From positions 1 through 50,531 of the forward strand of contig WRBB01000020.1 in assembly GCA_009779895.1 (NCBI GenBank): a DNA stretch of 50,531 nt, in the 5' to 3' direction. A program made the translations under genes and the position numbers. The notes beneath the pieces were generated by a model. That model had not been told where the DNA came from. It did not search any database and saw nothing but the letters and a program-made list of their open reading frames with translations. Source of the DNA: Lachnospiraceae bacterium. Lineage in GTDB: Bacteria; Bacillota; Clostridia; Lachnospirales; Lachnospiraceae. Shown in pieces: positions 1 to 9,697 of the stretch (the stretch's first letter is position 1; each line of letters starts with the position of its first letter).

Positions 1-1
1 A

Positions 2-352
2 GGTAGTGCAATAGTAAATGCAGAACCAAATCACATATATGATGTCGTGAAAAACCTTGTAGAAAATGCAGTACGATACAACAAGCAAAATGGCAAAGTT
101 TCTGTGAGAATCAAAAATAACAAAAAAGGCGTATCTATAACTGTTTCTGATACTGGCATAGGCATATCACCACGAGAGCAATCAAAAATCTTTGAACGCT
201 TTTACCGAGTGGAAAAGAGTCGCTCAATAGAGAGTGGTGGTACAGGGTTGGGACTTTCCATTGTCAAGCATACTTGTGCATTGTATGGTTGGAAGTTATC
301 ATTAAAAAGCAGGCTTAGCATAGGGACTGATATTATAATCGAATTTAACTGA
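2..352 (+). CDS. Sensor histidine kinase, C-terminal ATPase part (5' end outside window)
   Basis: Only the last 116 codons are present; the reading frame is open from base 2, so the gene begins upstream of the window. The product carries the HATPase_c core of a two-component sensor kinase: N box (KNLVENAVRYN), G1 box (DTGIGI), F box (IFERFYRVEKSRS) and G2 box (GGTGLGLSIVKH). The order and wording resemble PhoR-like membrane kinases that phosphorylate a cognate response regulator on ATP hydrolysis. The sensor domain and partner regulator cannot be seen, so the signal is unknown. The end (GTDIIIEFN) is a normal kinase terminus. A transposase fragment follows immediately on the other strand. Confidence 0.92.
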   Translation, partial: GSAIVNAEPNHIYDVVKNLVENAVRYNKQNGKVSVRIKNNKKGVSITVSDTGIGISPREQSKIFERFYRVEKSRSIESGGTGLGLSIVKHTCALYGWKLSLKSRLSIGTDIIIEFN

Positions 353-353
353 A

Positions 354-478
354 CGAAGCTTGCTGATTTTTCGTTTGCGATTTTTCTCGCCACGCCATAC
401 AAAGATATAGCGGTTAGCATTCGCCTCAATCTTAGTGCCATCCCGAAAGAAGACATCCAAGCCTATTTCCTGATAACT
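354..478 (-). pseudogene. IS1182-family transposase fragment
   Basis: The minus strand encodes about 40 residues including DGTKIEANANRYIFVW, which I recognise as the conserved stretch of IS1182-family transposases (DGTKIEANANKYTFVWKK type). Nothing else of the roughly 450-550-residue transposase is present: the fragment begins a few bases after the helicase stop codon and then runs into the antisense of the kinase gene. No terminal inverted repeats are seen. It is a dead remnant that marks an old insertion or deletion junction between the two flanking genes. Confidence 0.6.
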
Positions 479-482
479 CCTT

Positions 483-2855
483 TTATTCATCCCAAAATTC
501 TTTTATGCTCTCCATGATATTGTATTGGTTACAAACCATATAATAATCCCATTCCCTCGGAAAAACCGCCGCATATTGCCTTTGATGGAATCGTTCATCC
601 AAAAGAGCAATCACACCTTTGTCTTTTTCCGTACGTATCACACGCCCTGCCGATTGCAACACCTTATTCATCCCCGGATAAAGATAAGCATAATCAAAAC
701 CCGGCATTCCTCTTTGATCAAAGTATATTTTAAGTATCTCCCGCTCATAACTGACTTGGGGCAATCCCGTTCCTATGACAATCGCTCCAATTAAACGCTC
801 TTCCGTTAAGTCAATACCCTCTGAAAAAATACCACCCATCACACAAAAACCAACAAAGGGCTTTTCTCGCTCCTCTTCAAAGTGCTCCAAAAATATCTCC
901 CGAGATTCCTCACTCATATAACGACTCTGCAATACCCACTCCACATCATCTGCCATCTCTTCAAACCCACGGTATACTTCTTCCATAAAATGATAAGAGG
1001 GGAAAAACACCAAATAGTTTCCCTTTTTCCCTAGCACGATTTGATGAATATAATGTGCATAAGCCTGATACATATTGACGGAACGCTTTGTATATTTGGT
1101 TGATACATCCGTTCCGATAAACAACCGTCTATTCTCCCTTGGAAATGTTGATTCAGCATAAATGGCATAGTCGTCTGACACAGTACTCAACAACTGTTTG
1201 TAATAATGAATCGGAAGCAAAGTTGCCGAAAAAAAGATTGTGCTGTTTCCTTGTATCAAATAATGTTGTAAGTTTGTTGCCGGATTGATACAATACAATT
1301 TTAATTTAAAATGATTGTCTTGCCCCAGTTCTGTATATATTAAATAATTGTCATCCAAAGCATCGTGTATCGTCAAAAAATGGCGAATCTGAAAAAACAA
1401 CTCCAAAACTTGCTCCCGCTCCGGGTTTTCCTCTTTACGCTCTAAAAACTGTTCCATTTCCATAAAAACATGCATCAATTTTAAAGTAAAATGGGAAACG
1501 CTTTCTTGTAATTGATAGGTTTCACATTCTCTTTTTAACGTCAACAAAAGCTGATTGCACACTTCCAATTGCTTTGCCAATTTTGGTGCACTATTTTTAA
1601 TAGAACGCCGTACCGCCATTATATCTTCTTTTACCAACTGGGCACTGTACATTTCCCGCGCGCGCTCCACCAGATTATGAGCCTCATCAATCAAAAACAA
1701 ATAACCATTGTTGGTATTCCCTGAAAAGAACCGTTTCAAATGTGCACCCGGATCAAAAGCATAATTATAATCACAAATAATACCATCCACCCACAACGCA
1801 ATATCCAAAGACATCTCAAAAGGACAAACTTTATACTTTTCCGCCTGCCTTTCCATCCTTTCCCGACTGATTTCATCAAAGGATCGTATCATATCATAAA
1901 TGGCATCATTTACCCTATCATAATGCCCTTTGGCATAGATGCATTGCTCCGGGTTGCAATTTGCTTCTTCATACATGCATATTTTATCTTTTGCTACAAT
2001 CACGATGCTTTTCCACTGCAAACCTTGTGCGCGCAACCGTTGAAAACCTTGCTCTGCAACCGTCCGTGTAATAGTCTTTGCCGTCAAATAAAATATCCGT
2101 TCTCCCAATCCTTCTCCCACCGCTTTCACAGCCGGAAAAATAGTCGCTAAGGTTTTGCCGATCCCTGTAGGGGCTTGAATAAATAACTTCTTTTTTCGCA
2201 AAATTGTTTTATAAACAGAGGTCACCAACTCCTTTTGCCCCTGCCGATAGGGAAAGGGAAAATCAATCTTTTGGATAGATTCATTTCTCTGAATACGGGA
2301 TAAATAAGCAAAACGTGCCCACTTTTCATACTGACCTACCAAATCAAAAAACCACTCTTCTAAATCAGAGAAATCATAACATTCTACAAATCGCTTGATT
2401 TCTTCTGTTTCCATTTGACAATATGTCATCTGCACACGGATGTGTGCCAAGCCATTTTCTCTGGCATAGATGTAGGCATAGCACTTTCCCTGCGCAATGT
2501 GAACATTCTCCGGTTCCTTCAGTGAATGCAACTCTTTTAAAACACCCTTTATTTCATCAATTGTTACAACATTATTTTCATTTTCCGCAGAATCCGCCGC
2601 TTCTTTTTCTATGATACCATCTGCGCGTCCCTCCACTTGAATGATAATCTCATCAAAGGTAATTTGAATACGCAAAGGAACTTCCGCACGATAATCAGAC
2701 CCCATGCGCTGTTGAATCTTGCGATGAATTCTATTCCCTTGTTGCATGGCCTCCGGGTTCGAGCTTCCTGCCGTGCGATTGTCAATATCACCCGCTCGCA
2801 GAATAAATTCTACCAAATTACGAACCGATATTTTTGCGATCCACTTTTCTTTCAT
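483..2855 (-). CDS. DinG/XPD-type ATP-dependent DNA helicase with N-terminal nuclease-like domain
   Basis: The 790-residue product is a superfamily 2 helicase of the Rad3/XPD/DinG group. Visible are Walker A (APTGIGKT, about residue 230), the DEAH box (LIDEAHNLVERA, about 390), cysteines between them suited to an Fe-S cluster (KICMYEEANC, EQC, KVCPFEM), and C-terminal motifs FSEGIDL and QSAGRVIR. Residues 1-110 resemble a RecB/Cas4-like PD-(D/E)XK fold: H44 in GNRIHRKIQ, D79 in GRADG, and D100/E101 with K103 in TIDEIKG. This predicts 5'-3' unwinding plus possible nuclease activity; the nuclease call is inference. The start (ATG at 2855, GGTGGAG just upstream) overlaps the preceding gene by 38 bases, so the two are probably translated together. 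It is last in the radical SAM/DUF4130 operon. Confidence 0.88.
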   Translation of the reverse strand: MKEKWIAKISVRNLVEFILRAGDIDNRTAGSSNPEAMQQGNRIHRKIQQRMGSDYRAEVPLRIQITFDEIIIQVEGRADGIIEKEAADSAENENNVVTIDEIKGVLKELHSLKEPENVHIAQGKCYAYIYARENGLAHIRVQMTYCQMETEEIKRFVECYDFSDLEEWFFDLVGQYEKWARFAYLSRIQRNESIQKIDFPFPYRQGQKELVTSVYKTILRKKKLFIQAPTGIGKTLATIFPAVKAVGEGLGERIFYLTAKTITRTVAEQGFQRLRAQGLQWKSIVIVAKDKICMYEEANCNPEQCIYAKGHYDRVNDAIYDMIRSFDEISRERMERQAEKYKVCPFEMSLDIALWVDGIICDYNYAFDPGAHLKRFFSGNTNNGYLFLIDEAHNLVERAREMYSAQLVKEDIMAVRRSIKNSAPKLAKQLEVCNQLLLTLKRECETYQLQESVSHFTLKLMHVFMEMEQFLERKEENPEREQVLELFFQIRHFLTIHDALDDNYLIYTELGQDNHFKLKLYCINPATNLQHYLIQGNSTIFFSATLLPIHYYKQLLSTVSDDYAIYAESTFPRENRRLFIGTDVSTKYTKRSVNMYQAYAHYIHQIVLGKKGNYLVFFPSYHFMEEVYRGFEEMADDVEWVLQSRYMSEESREIFLEHFEEEREKPFVGFCVMGGIFSEGIDLTEERLIGAIVIGTGLPQVSYEREILKIYFDQRGMPGFDYAYLYPGMNKVLQSAGRVIRTEKDKGVIALLDERFHQRQYAAVFPREWDYYMVCNQYNIMESIKEFWDE

Positions 2856-3612
2856 GAAACTCCACCATTTCTTTCCGATACCGCAATGGCAAATGCGTCC
2901 TTTGACAACAGTAGTTTTCCCTTTCCTGAATTGAAATAGATTGAAAAAACGTTTTCCATAAATCCTCGTAGTCGTCTTCTACTTGTATCAAAGACCCCAT
3001 CTGCTGTAAATCCGCCTGGTCATGGGTCAGTAAGAACCACGGTTTTTGTTTGGGATGTACCAAGCTCATACCATGGGTCTTGTCATGAATCATCCAGTTT
3101 TCCATGGGGTAACGATTGTAAAAATAATCTGCAATACAAGTCAGCACCTGACTTTTGGGTGCAATTTCTGAAAATAACACGCCACCTTGCAACTCTCGAA
3201 AGCGCACAAATCCCTGAAATAAATGTGCTTCATTTCCCACTCTGCGACTCAATTCAAACACTTTCGTCACACTATCATTGGATAAATGCTCCATAATCTT
3301 TCGACTATTTCTAAGTGCTCTGGCCGCCTGCATGGTTTGAAACACTGCCTCCGCTTTTTTAGCATCATCTGCCAGTAAAGCATAGTAGATATCATGATAG
3401 GTGTTTTCCCCTAAATTTTTTTGAATCAACCTTTCAACAGCCAACACCTTTTTTTCATTTTCTACCACATCAATATACTGACAAAATAACTGTCGCTCTA
3501 CCTTGCCGACAAATTCAATGCCTACATCCGCATGGCGATTGTAGACCCAAGCGTCATAAAGTGCAGAGAAAATACCTTGTATGGTATCGTGGCATACATA
3601 AATACTTCTCAT
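2818..3612 (-). CDS. TIGR03915/DUF4130-family putative DNA metabolism protein
   Basis: The 264-residue product matches the family annotated as probable DNA metabolism protein (TIGR03915, DUF4130). Visible hallmarks are the N-terminal YVCHDTIQGIFSALYDAW, the central RRVGNEAHLFQGFVRF and the C-terminal FFQSISIQERENYCCQRTHL followed by PLRYRKEM. Members are nearly always encoded beside a TIGR03916 radical SAM protein, as here (20 bases apart), and the DUF4130 domain is also found fused to uracil-DNA-glycosylase-like domains, so a role in handling damaged or modified DNA is inferred. The biochemical activity is not established. No signal peptide or membrane segment is present, so it acts in the cytoplasm. 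Confidence 0.88.
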   Translation of the reverse strand: MRSIYVCHDTIQGIFSALYDAWVYNRHADVGIEFVGKVERQLFCQYIDVVENEKKVLAVERLIQKNLGENTYHDIYYALLADDAKKAEAVFQTMQAARALRNSRKIMEHLSNDSVTKVFELSRRVGNEAHLFQGFVRFRELQGGVLFSEIAPKSQVLTCIADYFYNRYPMENWMIHDKTHGMSLVHPKQKPWFLLTHDQADLQQMGSLIQVEDDYEDLWKTFFQSISIQERENYCCQRTHLPLRYRKEMVEFHERKVDRKNIGS

Positions 3613-3632
3613 GAAACATACCTCTTACACTT

Positions 3633-4997
3633 TCACGAAACCTTTTTATCACCATTGCTTTGTACATCAAATAAGCTCAACTGTTGATACGCCATACCCG
3701 TCACCGAATCGGGAAGGCTTTCTTTAATTTGCAATAGATTTCGTAATATATAATCTTCTTCTATTTTTGTTGCATACATCATCTTTCCTTTACAAGTCAA
3801 AAAATACAAGGCACGTTTTAAAACTACACCCATTTTTTTCAAATCCTGAAAATCGAGAATACCCAATCTTCGTGCCGCTACAATACGCTGTGCCGACCTC
3901 ACACCAATGCCGGGCACACGCAACAAGGTTTTATAATCTGCTTTATTTACCTCTACAGGAAAGTACTCTAAATGCTTCAAAGCCCAATTGCACTTAGGAT
4001 CTAAAAAAACATTGAAATTTGGGTTTTTCTCATCCAGCAACTCTTTGGTTTGAAAATGATAAAATCGTAATAACCAATCCGCTTGATAGAGACGGTGCTC
4101 TCTCAGCAGTGGAGGCCCCCCCTGTTTCACTGCCGGTAAAGCCAAGTCCTCATTTACCGGAATAAAAGCTGAATAAAAAACACGCTTTAAATCAAATTTA
4201 TTGTACAAAGTTTCTGCCACTGACATAATCTGGTAATCTGTCTCCGGCGTGGCACCAATAATCATCTGCGTGCTTTGTCCCGCCGGAACAAAAGCAGGCG
4301 CCCGGTTGTTTAAGGCCAACTCATGCTTGTTGGCTATTCTATTTTGTTGAACCAAACGCATGGGCTCTAAAATCTTTTTGCGGCTTTTGTTCGGTGCTAA
4401 CTTTTTCAAACTCTCGGCAGTGGGCAACTCTAAATTGACACTCATCCGGTCGGCCAAAAAACCAATGCGGTTGATAAGTTCACCGTTTGTACCCGGAATC
4501 GTCTTTACATGAATATAACCTTGAAAGTTTAATATATGCCGTAACTTATGCAAGGTGATATAAATCAATTCCATCGTAAAGTCCGGGCTTTTCAAGATAC
4601 CGGAACTCAGAAACAAACCCTCAATATAATTTCTTCGATAAAACTCCATCACCAATGTACAAACTTCATCCGGCGTAAAGGACGTCCGCACTACATCATT
4701 GGAAGAGCGATTGGCACAATACTTACAATCGTAGATGCATTCATTGGTAAATAAAATCTTCAACAAAGAGATACAACGACCATCCGCAGAAAAACTATGG
4801 CAGATACCAGCAGCATAGGCATTTCCCATACCTGTTCCGTCATTTCTTCTATCTACACCACTAGAGGTGCAGGCTACATCATATTTTGCCGCAGCACCTA
4901 AAATATGCAGCTTTTCTTGCAACGTAAACGGCTCTTGTATCACCAGCGTATTTAATTTTTTATTCTCAACACAGAGACTTGTTTTTAATTCATTCAT
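3633..4997 (-). CDS. Putative DNA modification/repair radical SAM protein (TIGR03916 family)
   Basis: The product is a cytoplasmic radical SAM enzyme of about 454 residues. The cluster-binding CxxxCxxC lies at C87, C91, C94 (NECIYDCKYC) and is preceded by additional conserved cysteines (about C43, C66, C75). Near the C-terminus is a helix-hairpin-helix DNA-binding motif (LLRVPGIGVRSAQRIVAARR), which supports a DNA substrate. Family role is annotated as DNA modification or repair but the reaction is unknown. I place the start at the ATG at 4997, behind AAGGA; an ATG 81 bases upstream would sit in the promoter/LexA-box region and is unlikely. First gene of the operon with the DUF4130 protein and the helicase. 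Confidence 0.88.
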   Translation of the reverse strand: MNELKTSLCVENKKLNTLVIQEPFTLQEKLHILGAAAKYDVACTSSGVDRRNDGTGMGNAYAAGICHSFSADGRCISLLKILFTNECIYDCKYCANRSSNDVVRTSFTPDEVCTLVMEFYRRNYIEGLFLSSGILKSPDFTMELIYITLHKLRHILNFQGYIHVKTIPGTNGELINRIGFLADRMSVNLELPTAESLKKLAPNKSRKKILEPMRLVQQNRIANKHELALNNRAPAFVPAGQSTQMIIGATPETDYQIMSVAETLYNKFDLKRVFYSAFIPVNEDLALPAVKQGGPPLLREHRLYQADWLLRFYHFQTKELLDEKNPNFNVFLDPKCNWALKHLEYFPVEVNKADYKTLLRVPGIGVRSAQRIVAARRLGILDFQDLKKMGVVLKRALYFLTCKGKMMYATKIEEDYILRNLLQIKESLPDSVTGMAYQQLSLFDVQSNGDKKVS

Positions 4998-5028
4998 TGT
5001 TTTTTTCCTTGCTGCAAACCTTTGTTTG

Positions 5029-5041
5029 CGAACGTTAGTTC
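5029..5041. promoter_or_regulatory. LexA-like SOS box in front of the DNA-repair operon
   Basis: CGAACGTTAGTTC matches the Gram-positive LexA (DinR) operator core CGAAC-N4-GTTC in both half-sites. It lies about 30 bases upstream of the chosen start and just downstream of the -10 hexamer, overlapping the expected transcription start, where LexA binding would block initiation. Call rests on one site only; lexA itself is not in the window. Confidence 0.6.
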
Positions 5042-5049
5042 TTTTATCT

Positions 5050-5078
5050 ATCATATCATGAAGTGATATGATAAGCAA
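5050..5078 (-). promoter_or_regulatory. Sigma-A-type promoter of the radical SAM/DUF4130/helicase operon
   Basis: Read on the minus strand: -35 TTGCTT (5073-5078), 17-base spacer, -10 TATGAT (5050-5055). The spacer and -10 form a perfect 8-base inverted repeat, ATCATATC at 5050-5057 and GATATGAT at 5065-5072, which could be a second operator or chance in an AT-rich promoter. Confidence 0.65.
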
Positions 5079-5112
5079 GTATTACATTTGTTAAAAAAAA
5101 ATTAGATTATAA

Positions 5113-5150
5113 TAGGGAGTAGCAAGGCCCACCGGCCTTGCCACTCCCTA
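5113..5150. terminator. Strong hairpin between ilvC and the repair operon promoter
   Basis: TAGGGAGT-a-GCAAGGC(C) pairs with GGCCTTGC-c-ACTCCCTA across a four-base loop, giving about 17 pairs. On the minus strand, the direction of ilvC, it is followed by T-rich sequence ending in eight Ts. It most likely ends the ilvNC transcript; the plus-strand side also has five Ts. Confidence 0.7.
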
Positions 5151-5179
5151 TTTTTCGTTATATTCCGGCACTCTAATCC

Positions 5180-6698
<1,519 letters not shown>

Positions 6699-6758
6699 AA
6701 TCAAATCACTCCTTTTTATCAAACGATCCAAATGGGGCAAATTCATTTTTTTCAAAAA

Positions 6759-6782
6759 AACAGAGTGCGTTCTGTTTTTTTA
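6759..6782. terminator. Bidirectional hairpin between the nucleotidyltransferase gene and ilvN
   Basis: AACAGA-gtgcgt-TCTGTT is flanked by A-runs on the left and T-runs on the right, so both strands read as short intrinsic terminators. In the minus direction it would end the nucleotidyltransferase transcript just before ilvN. Confidence 0.55.
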
Positions 6783-6819
6783 TATGATACCAATTTCCCC
6801 CTATATTGTCAACTGATTT

Positions 6820-7740
6820 TTATGACCATAATTCTTTGGGATAAATGCCATCCCGTTTCATTTGTTCGATGGCATCCTTAACCCCTTGCTTATCTTCTTG
6901 ATAGGTAATACCATACCAACGGTCTTCTGATTTTAACACCTCAACACAGGCCTTACCTTGCTCAATCAACGAACCCACCACTGTTGGCAAGAAATATTCT
7001 GCTTTCAGCGGATTGGCTGCAAGATCCGTTTCCAGAAAACGAAGAAATCCTATTTCCAATTCTTTCATCAAATTCTTTGTAAAACCAAACAAATTCATGG
7101 AAACCGTAGAGGCAGGATCTATCTCTTCCCAAGACTTACCACCATCCATGGTAAAGACCGCTTTCCCACCCTGTTTTTCTATATGAACCAATTCCGTAAT
7201 GGATGTTAAATTTCCTTTTGTATCCACTTGGCAAACACCCCTTGATACAAAACCATTTTCCGTCAAGGTATTTTTCAATTGATAACCTACCATAGCAAAG
7301 GCAAATCGCTCCGACTCCTGAACACGCAACAAAAAATCATACGTCAACCGAAATCCCTGTACGCCGTAATAATCATCCGCATTCACCACTACAAACGGAC
7401 CGTCAATCACCTCTTTACAAGATAATATGGCATGACCTGTACCAAAAGGCCTCGTGCGCCCCGCAGGCACCGCATAACCATAAGGCAATGTCATCAACTC
7501 CTGATACACATAAACCACTTCTATATACTTACAAATGCGATTTCCAATACACTCTTTGAAAACCGCCTCATTTTCCCTTTTAATAATAAAAATCACTTTC
7601 TCAAACCCGGCGCGCTTGGCATCAAAAATAGAAAAATCCATGATAATATGCCCCTGCTCATCCACTGGCTCAATTTGCTTTAAACCACCATAGCGGCTAC
7701 CCATGCCCGCTGCCATAATCACCAAAACTGGTTTTTGCAT
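6820..7740 (-). CDS. Sugar-phosphate nucleotidyltransferase family protein
   Basis: About 306 residues. The N-terminus has the nucleotide-binding signature VIMAAGMGSRYGGLKQIEPV, and FVVVNADDYYG supplies a metal-binding aspartate pair, so it should transfer an NMP to a sugar phosphate (or similar) to make an activated precursor. The substrate cannot be read from sequence; close relatives are usually annotated only as nucleotidyltransferase. The start is ATG at 7740 with GGAGGA nine bases upstream; a longer frame to 7854 would add 38 residues that do not fit the family and cross a terminator hairpin. It stands alone between two terminators. Confidence 0.82.
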   Translation of the reverse strand: MQKPVLVIMAAGMGSRYGGLKQIEPVDEQGHIIMDFSIFDAKRAGFEKVIFIIKRENEAVFKECIGNRICKYIEVVYVYQELMTLPYGYAVPAGRTRPFGTGHAILSCKEVIDGPFVVVNADDYYGVQGFRLTYDFLLRVQESERFAFAMVGYQLKNTLTENGFVSRGVCQVDTKGNLTSITELVHIEKQGGKAVFTMDGGKSWEEIDPASTVSMNLFGFTKNLMKELEIGFLRFLETDLAANPLKAEYFLPTVVGSLIEQGKACVEVLKSEDRWYGITYQEDKQGVKDAIEQMKRDGIYPKELWS

Positions 7741-7829
7741 TCCACATTCCTCCAACGTTTTCGATATCAAAATTCTATTTTTATTATTACACAAAGTGGG
7801 CAAACCCACTTCAACTCCTAAAGTAACAA

Positions 7830-7864
7830 AACGGAGCTCTTGTAATCTATGCAACAGCTCCGTT
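7830..7864 (-). terminator. Terminator of the GGGtGRT/NifU-like operon
   Basis: AACGGAGCT and AGCTCCGTT form a 9-base perfect stem around a 17-base loop; on the minus strand the stem is followed by TTTTGTTACTTT. It sits 23 bases after the GGGtGRT stop codon. Confidence 0.65.
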
Positions 7865-7887
7865 CACTCATCCTATTACAGCTAAAT

Positions 7888-8898
7888 CTAAAATTTACCC
7901 GCAGTGGCTGCCAATTCCAAGGAAACCGCAACCGCAACAGTCATCCCAACCATGGGATTATTTCCTGCGCCAATCAACCCCATCATCTCAACATGGGCAG
8001 GTACAGAAGAGGAACCTGCAAACTGTGCATCCGAATGCATCCTTCCCATTGTATCCGTCATACCATAAGAAGCCGGACCGGCTCCCATGTTATCCGGATG
8101 AAGGGTACGCCCTGTACCACCGCCGGAAGCCACCGAAAAATAACGTTTGCCCATCTCTGTGCATTCCTTTTTGTATGTGCCGGCTACCGGATGTTGGAAA
8201 CGGGTTGGATTGGTAGAATTTCCTGTAATCGAAACATCCACACCCTCTTTATGCATAACCGCAACACCCTCTCGTACGTCATTTACACCATAGCAGTTTA
8301 CTTTGGAACGAAGTCCCGTAGAATAAGAAATTCTTTCTAATTCTTTCAGCTCGCCCGTGGCATAATCAAAGGCTGTTTCTACATATGTAAACCCATTGAT
8401 ACGAGAAATGATTTGAGCCGCATCTTTGCCTAAACCATTTAAGATAACACGCAAAGGTTTTTTACGTACCTTGTTGGCTTTTTCGGCAATACCAATGGCA
8501 CCCTCTGCTGCTGCAAAAGACTCATGTCCGGCCAAAAAGGCAAAACATTCTGTTTCTTCTTCTAATAGCATCTTGCCCAAATTTCCATGACCCAAACCAA
8601 CTTTACGTTGCTCCGCAACAGAACCGGGAATACAAAAAGCTTGGATTCCCTCGCCAATCGCCGCCGCTGCATCTGCAGCGTTTCGGCAGCCCTTTTTAAT
8701 GGCAATAGCCGCGCCCACCACATATGCCCAAGGCGCATTTTCAAAACAAATCGATTGAATTCCTTTTACTTGATTGTAAACTTCAAGTCCGGCATCTTTT
8801 GTAATTTTCTCAGCTTCTTCTATGGATGCAATCCCATAACGATTTAAAACTTCGTTGATTTTACCTATTCTTCTTTCATATGATTCAAATAACGGCAT
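7888..8898 (-). CDS. GGGtGRT family protein (function unknown)
   Basis: The 336-residue product contains the family's naming signature as ASGGGTGRTLHPDN, with conserved SITGNSTNPTRFQHPVAG and AGHESFAAAEGAIGIAEKA. Members are common in anaerobic Clostridia and Bacteroidetes and lie next to a NifU-like scaffold, as here (12-base gap). The glycine-rich motif suggests ligand or nucleotide binding, but no reaction is known. No signal peptide, so cytoplasmic. Start ATG at 8898 follows AGGAGG at good spacing. Translated with the upstream NifU-like gene and ending at a hairpin. Confidence 0.88.
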   Translation of the reverse strand: MPLFESYERRIGKINEVLNRYGIASIEEAEKITKDAGLEVYNQVKGIQSICFENAPWAYVVGAAIAIKKGCRNAADAAAAIGEGIQAFCIPGSVAEQRKVGLGHGNLGKMLLEEETECFAFLAGHESFAAAEGAIGIAEKANKVRKKPLRVILNGLGKDAAQIISRINGFTYVETAFDYATGELKELERISYSTGLRSKVNCYGVNDVREGVAVMHKEGVDVSITGNSTNPTRFQHPVAGTYKKECTEMGKRYFSVASGGGTGRTLHPDNMGAGPASYGMTDTMGRMHSDAQFAGSSSVPAHVEMMGLIGAGNNPMVGMTVAVAVSLELAATAGKF

Positions 8899-8910
8899 GC
8901 TTACGTCCTC

Positions 8911-9603
8911 CTATTCTTTGCGTGGGTCGATAATCTTTACCGCCTCATCAACACGACCATATTGTCCTTGGGATTTTTCCCATGCTTCATTTGGGCTATC
9001 ACCTTTTCTGACAAAATCAGTAAACTTACCAAGACTCGCAAATTTGTATCCGATGATTTGATCATCTTTGTCAAGGGCAAGACCCGTCACATAACCCTCC
9101 GCCATTTCTAAATAACGAGGACCTTTTGCCAATGTTCCATATGTGGTACCGACTTGTGAGCGCAATCCTTTTCCCAAATCTTCCAAACCTGCACCAATTG
9201 GCAAACCATCCTCTGAAAATGCACTTTGCGTTCTGCCGTAAGCAATTTGCAAAAACAATTCTCTCATCGCAACATTGATTGCATCACATACCAAATCTGT
9301 ATTTAAAGCTTCTAAAACGGTTTTGCCCGGCATAATTTCCGTTGCCATCGCCGCAGAATGTGTCATCCCCGAACATCCGATCGTTTCAATCAAGGCCTCT
9401 TGGATAATGCCATCTTTTACATTTAAAGATAACTTACATGCCCCTTGTTGCGGCGCACACCAACCAACCCCGTGTGTAAAACCGGAAATATCTTTTACTT
9501 CTTTTGCTTCCACCCATTTTGCCTCTTCCGGAATGGGAGCCGGTCCGTGGTTCACACCTTGTGCTACCGGACACATCGTTTCTACTTCATGGGAATACAT
9601 CAT
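8911..9603 (-). CDS. NifU-like iron-sulfur cluster assembly scaffold protein
   Basis: 230 residues with NifU_N/IscU-like sequence: GVGWCAPQQGACKLSLNV, then IETIGCSGMTHSAAMATEI, which place cysteines in the arrangement expected for a scaffold that holds a nascent Fe-S cluster. The C-terminal third (TYGTLAKGPRYLEMAEGYV) is specific to the subfamily that accompanies GGGtGRT proteins. There is no adjacent cysteine desulfurase, so it may serve a particular client rather than general assembly (inference). ATG at 9603 follows AAAGGAG; ATG three bases later is an alternative. Confidence 0.82.
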   Translation of the reverse strand: MMYSHEVETMCPVAQGVNHGPAPIPEEAKWVEAKEVKDISGFTHGVGWCAPQQGACKLSLNVKDGIIQEALIETIGCSGMTHSAAMATEIMPGKTVLEALNTDLVCDAINVAMRELFLQIAYGRTQSAFSEDGLPIGAGLEDLGKGLRSQVGTTYGTLAKGPRYLEMAEGYVTGLALDKDDQIIGYKFASLGKFTDFVRKGDSPNEAWEKSQGQYGRVDEAVKIIDPRKE

Positions 9604-9697
9604 GTTGAATCTCCTTTCAAATACCTATGAATTTTATTTCATACCTTGGATATTTTCGCATAATTTCAGCGTTCCGTCAATTCTTTGTTCTACCTCT

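Noticed and set aside
1740-2150. 136-codon plus-strand frame opposite the helicase
   Set aside because: Antisense of a well-supported gene; composition and lack of start signal mark it as a shadow.
6699-6819. T-box or leader-peptide attenuator before ilvN
   Set aside because: Only a short bidirectional hairpin is present; no T-box specifier region or run of branched-chain codons is seen.
7741-7854. N-terminal extension of the nucleotidyltransferase
   Set aside because: The added residues are foreign to the family and the frame crosses the terminator at 7830; GGAGGA favours 7740.
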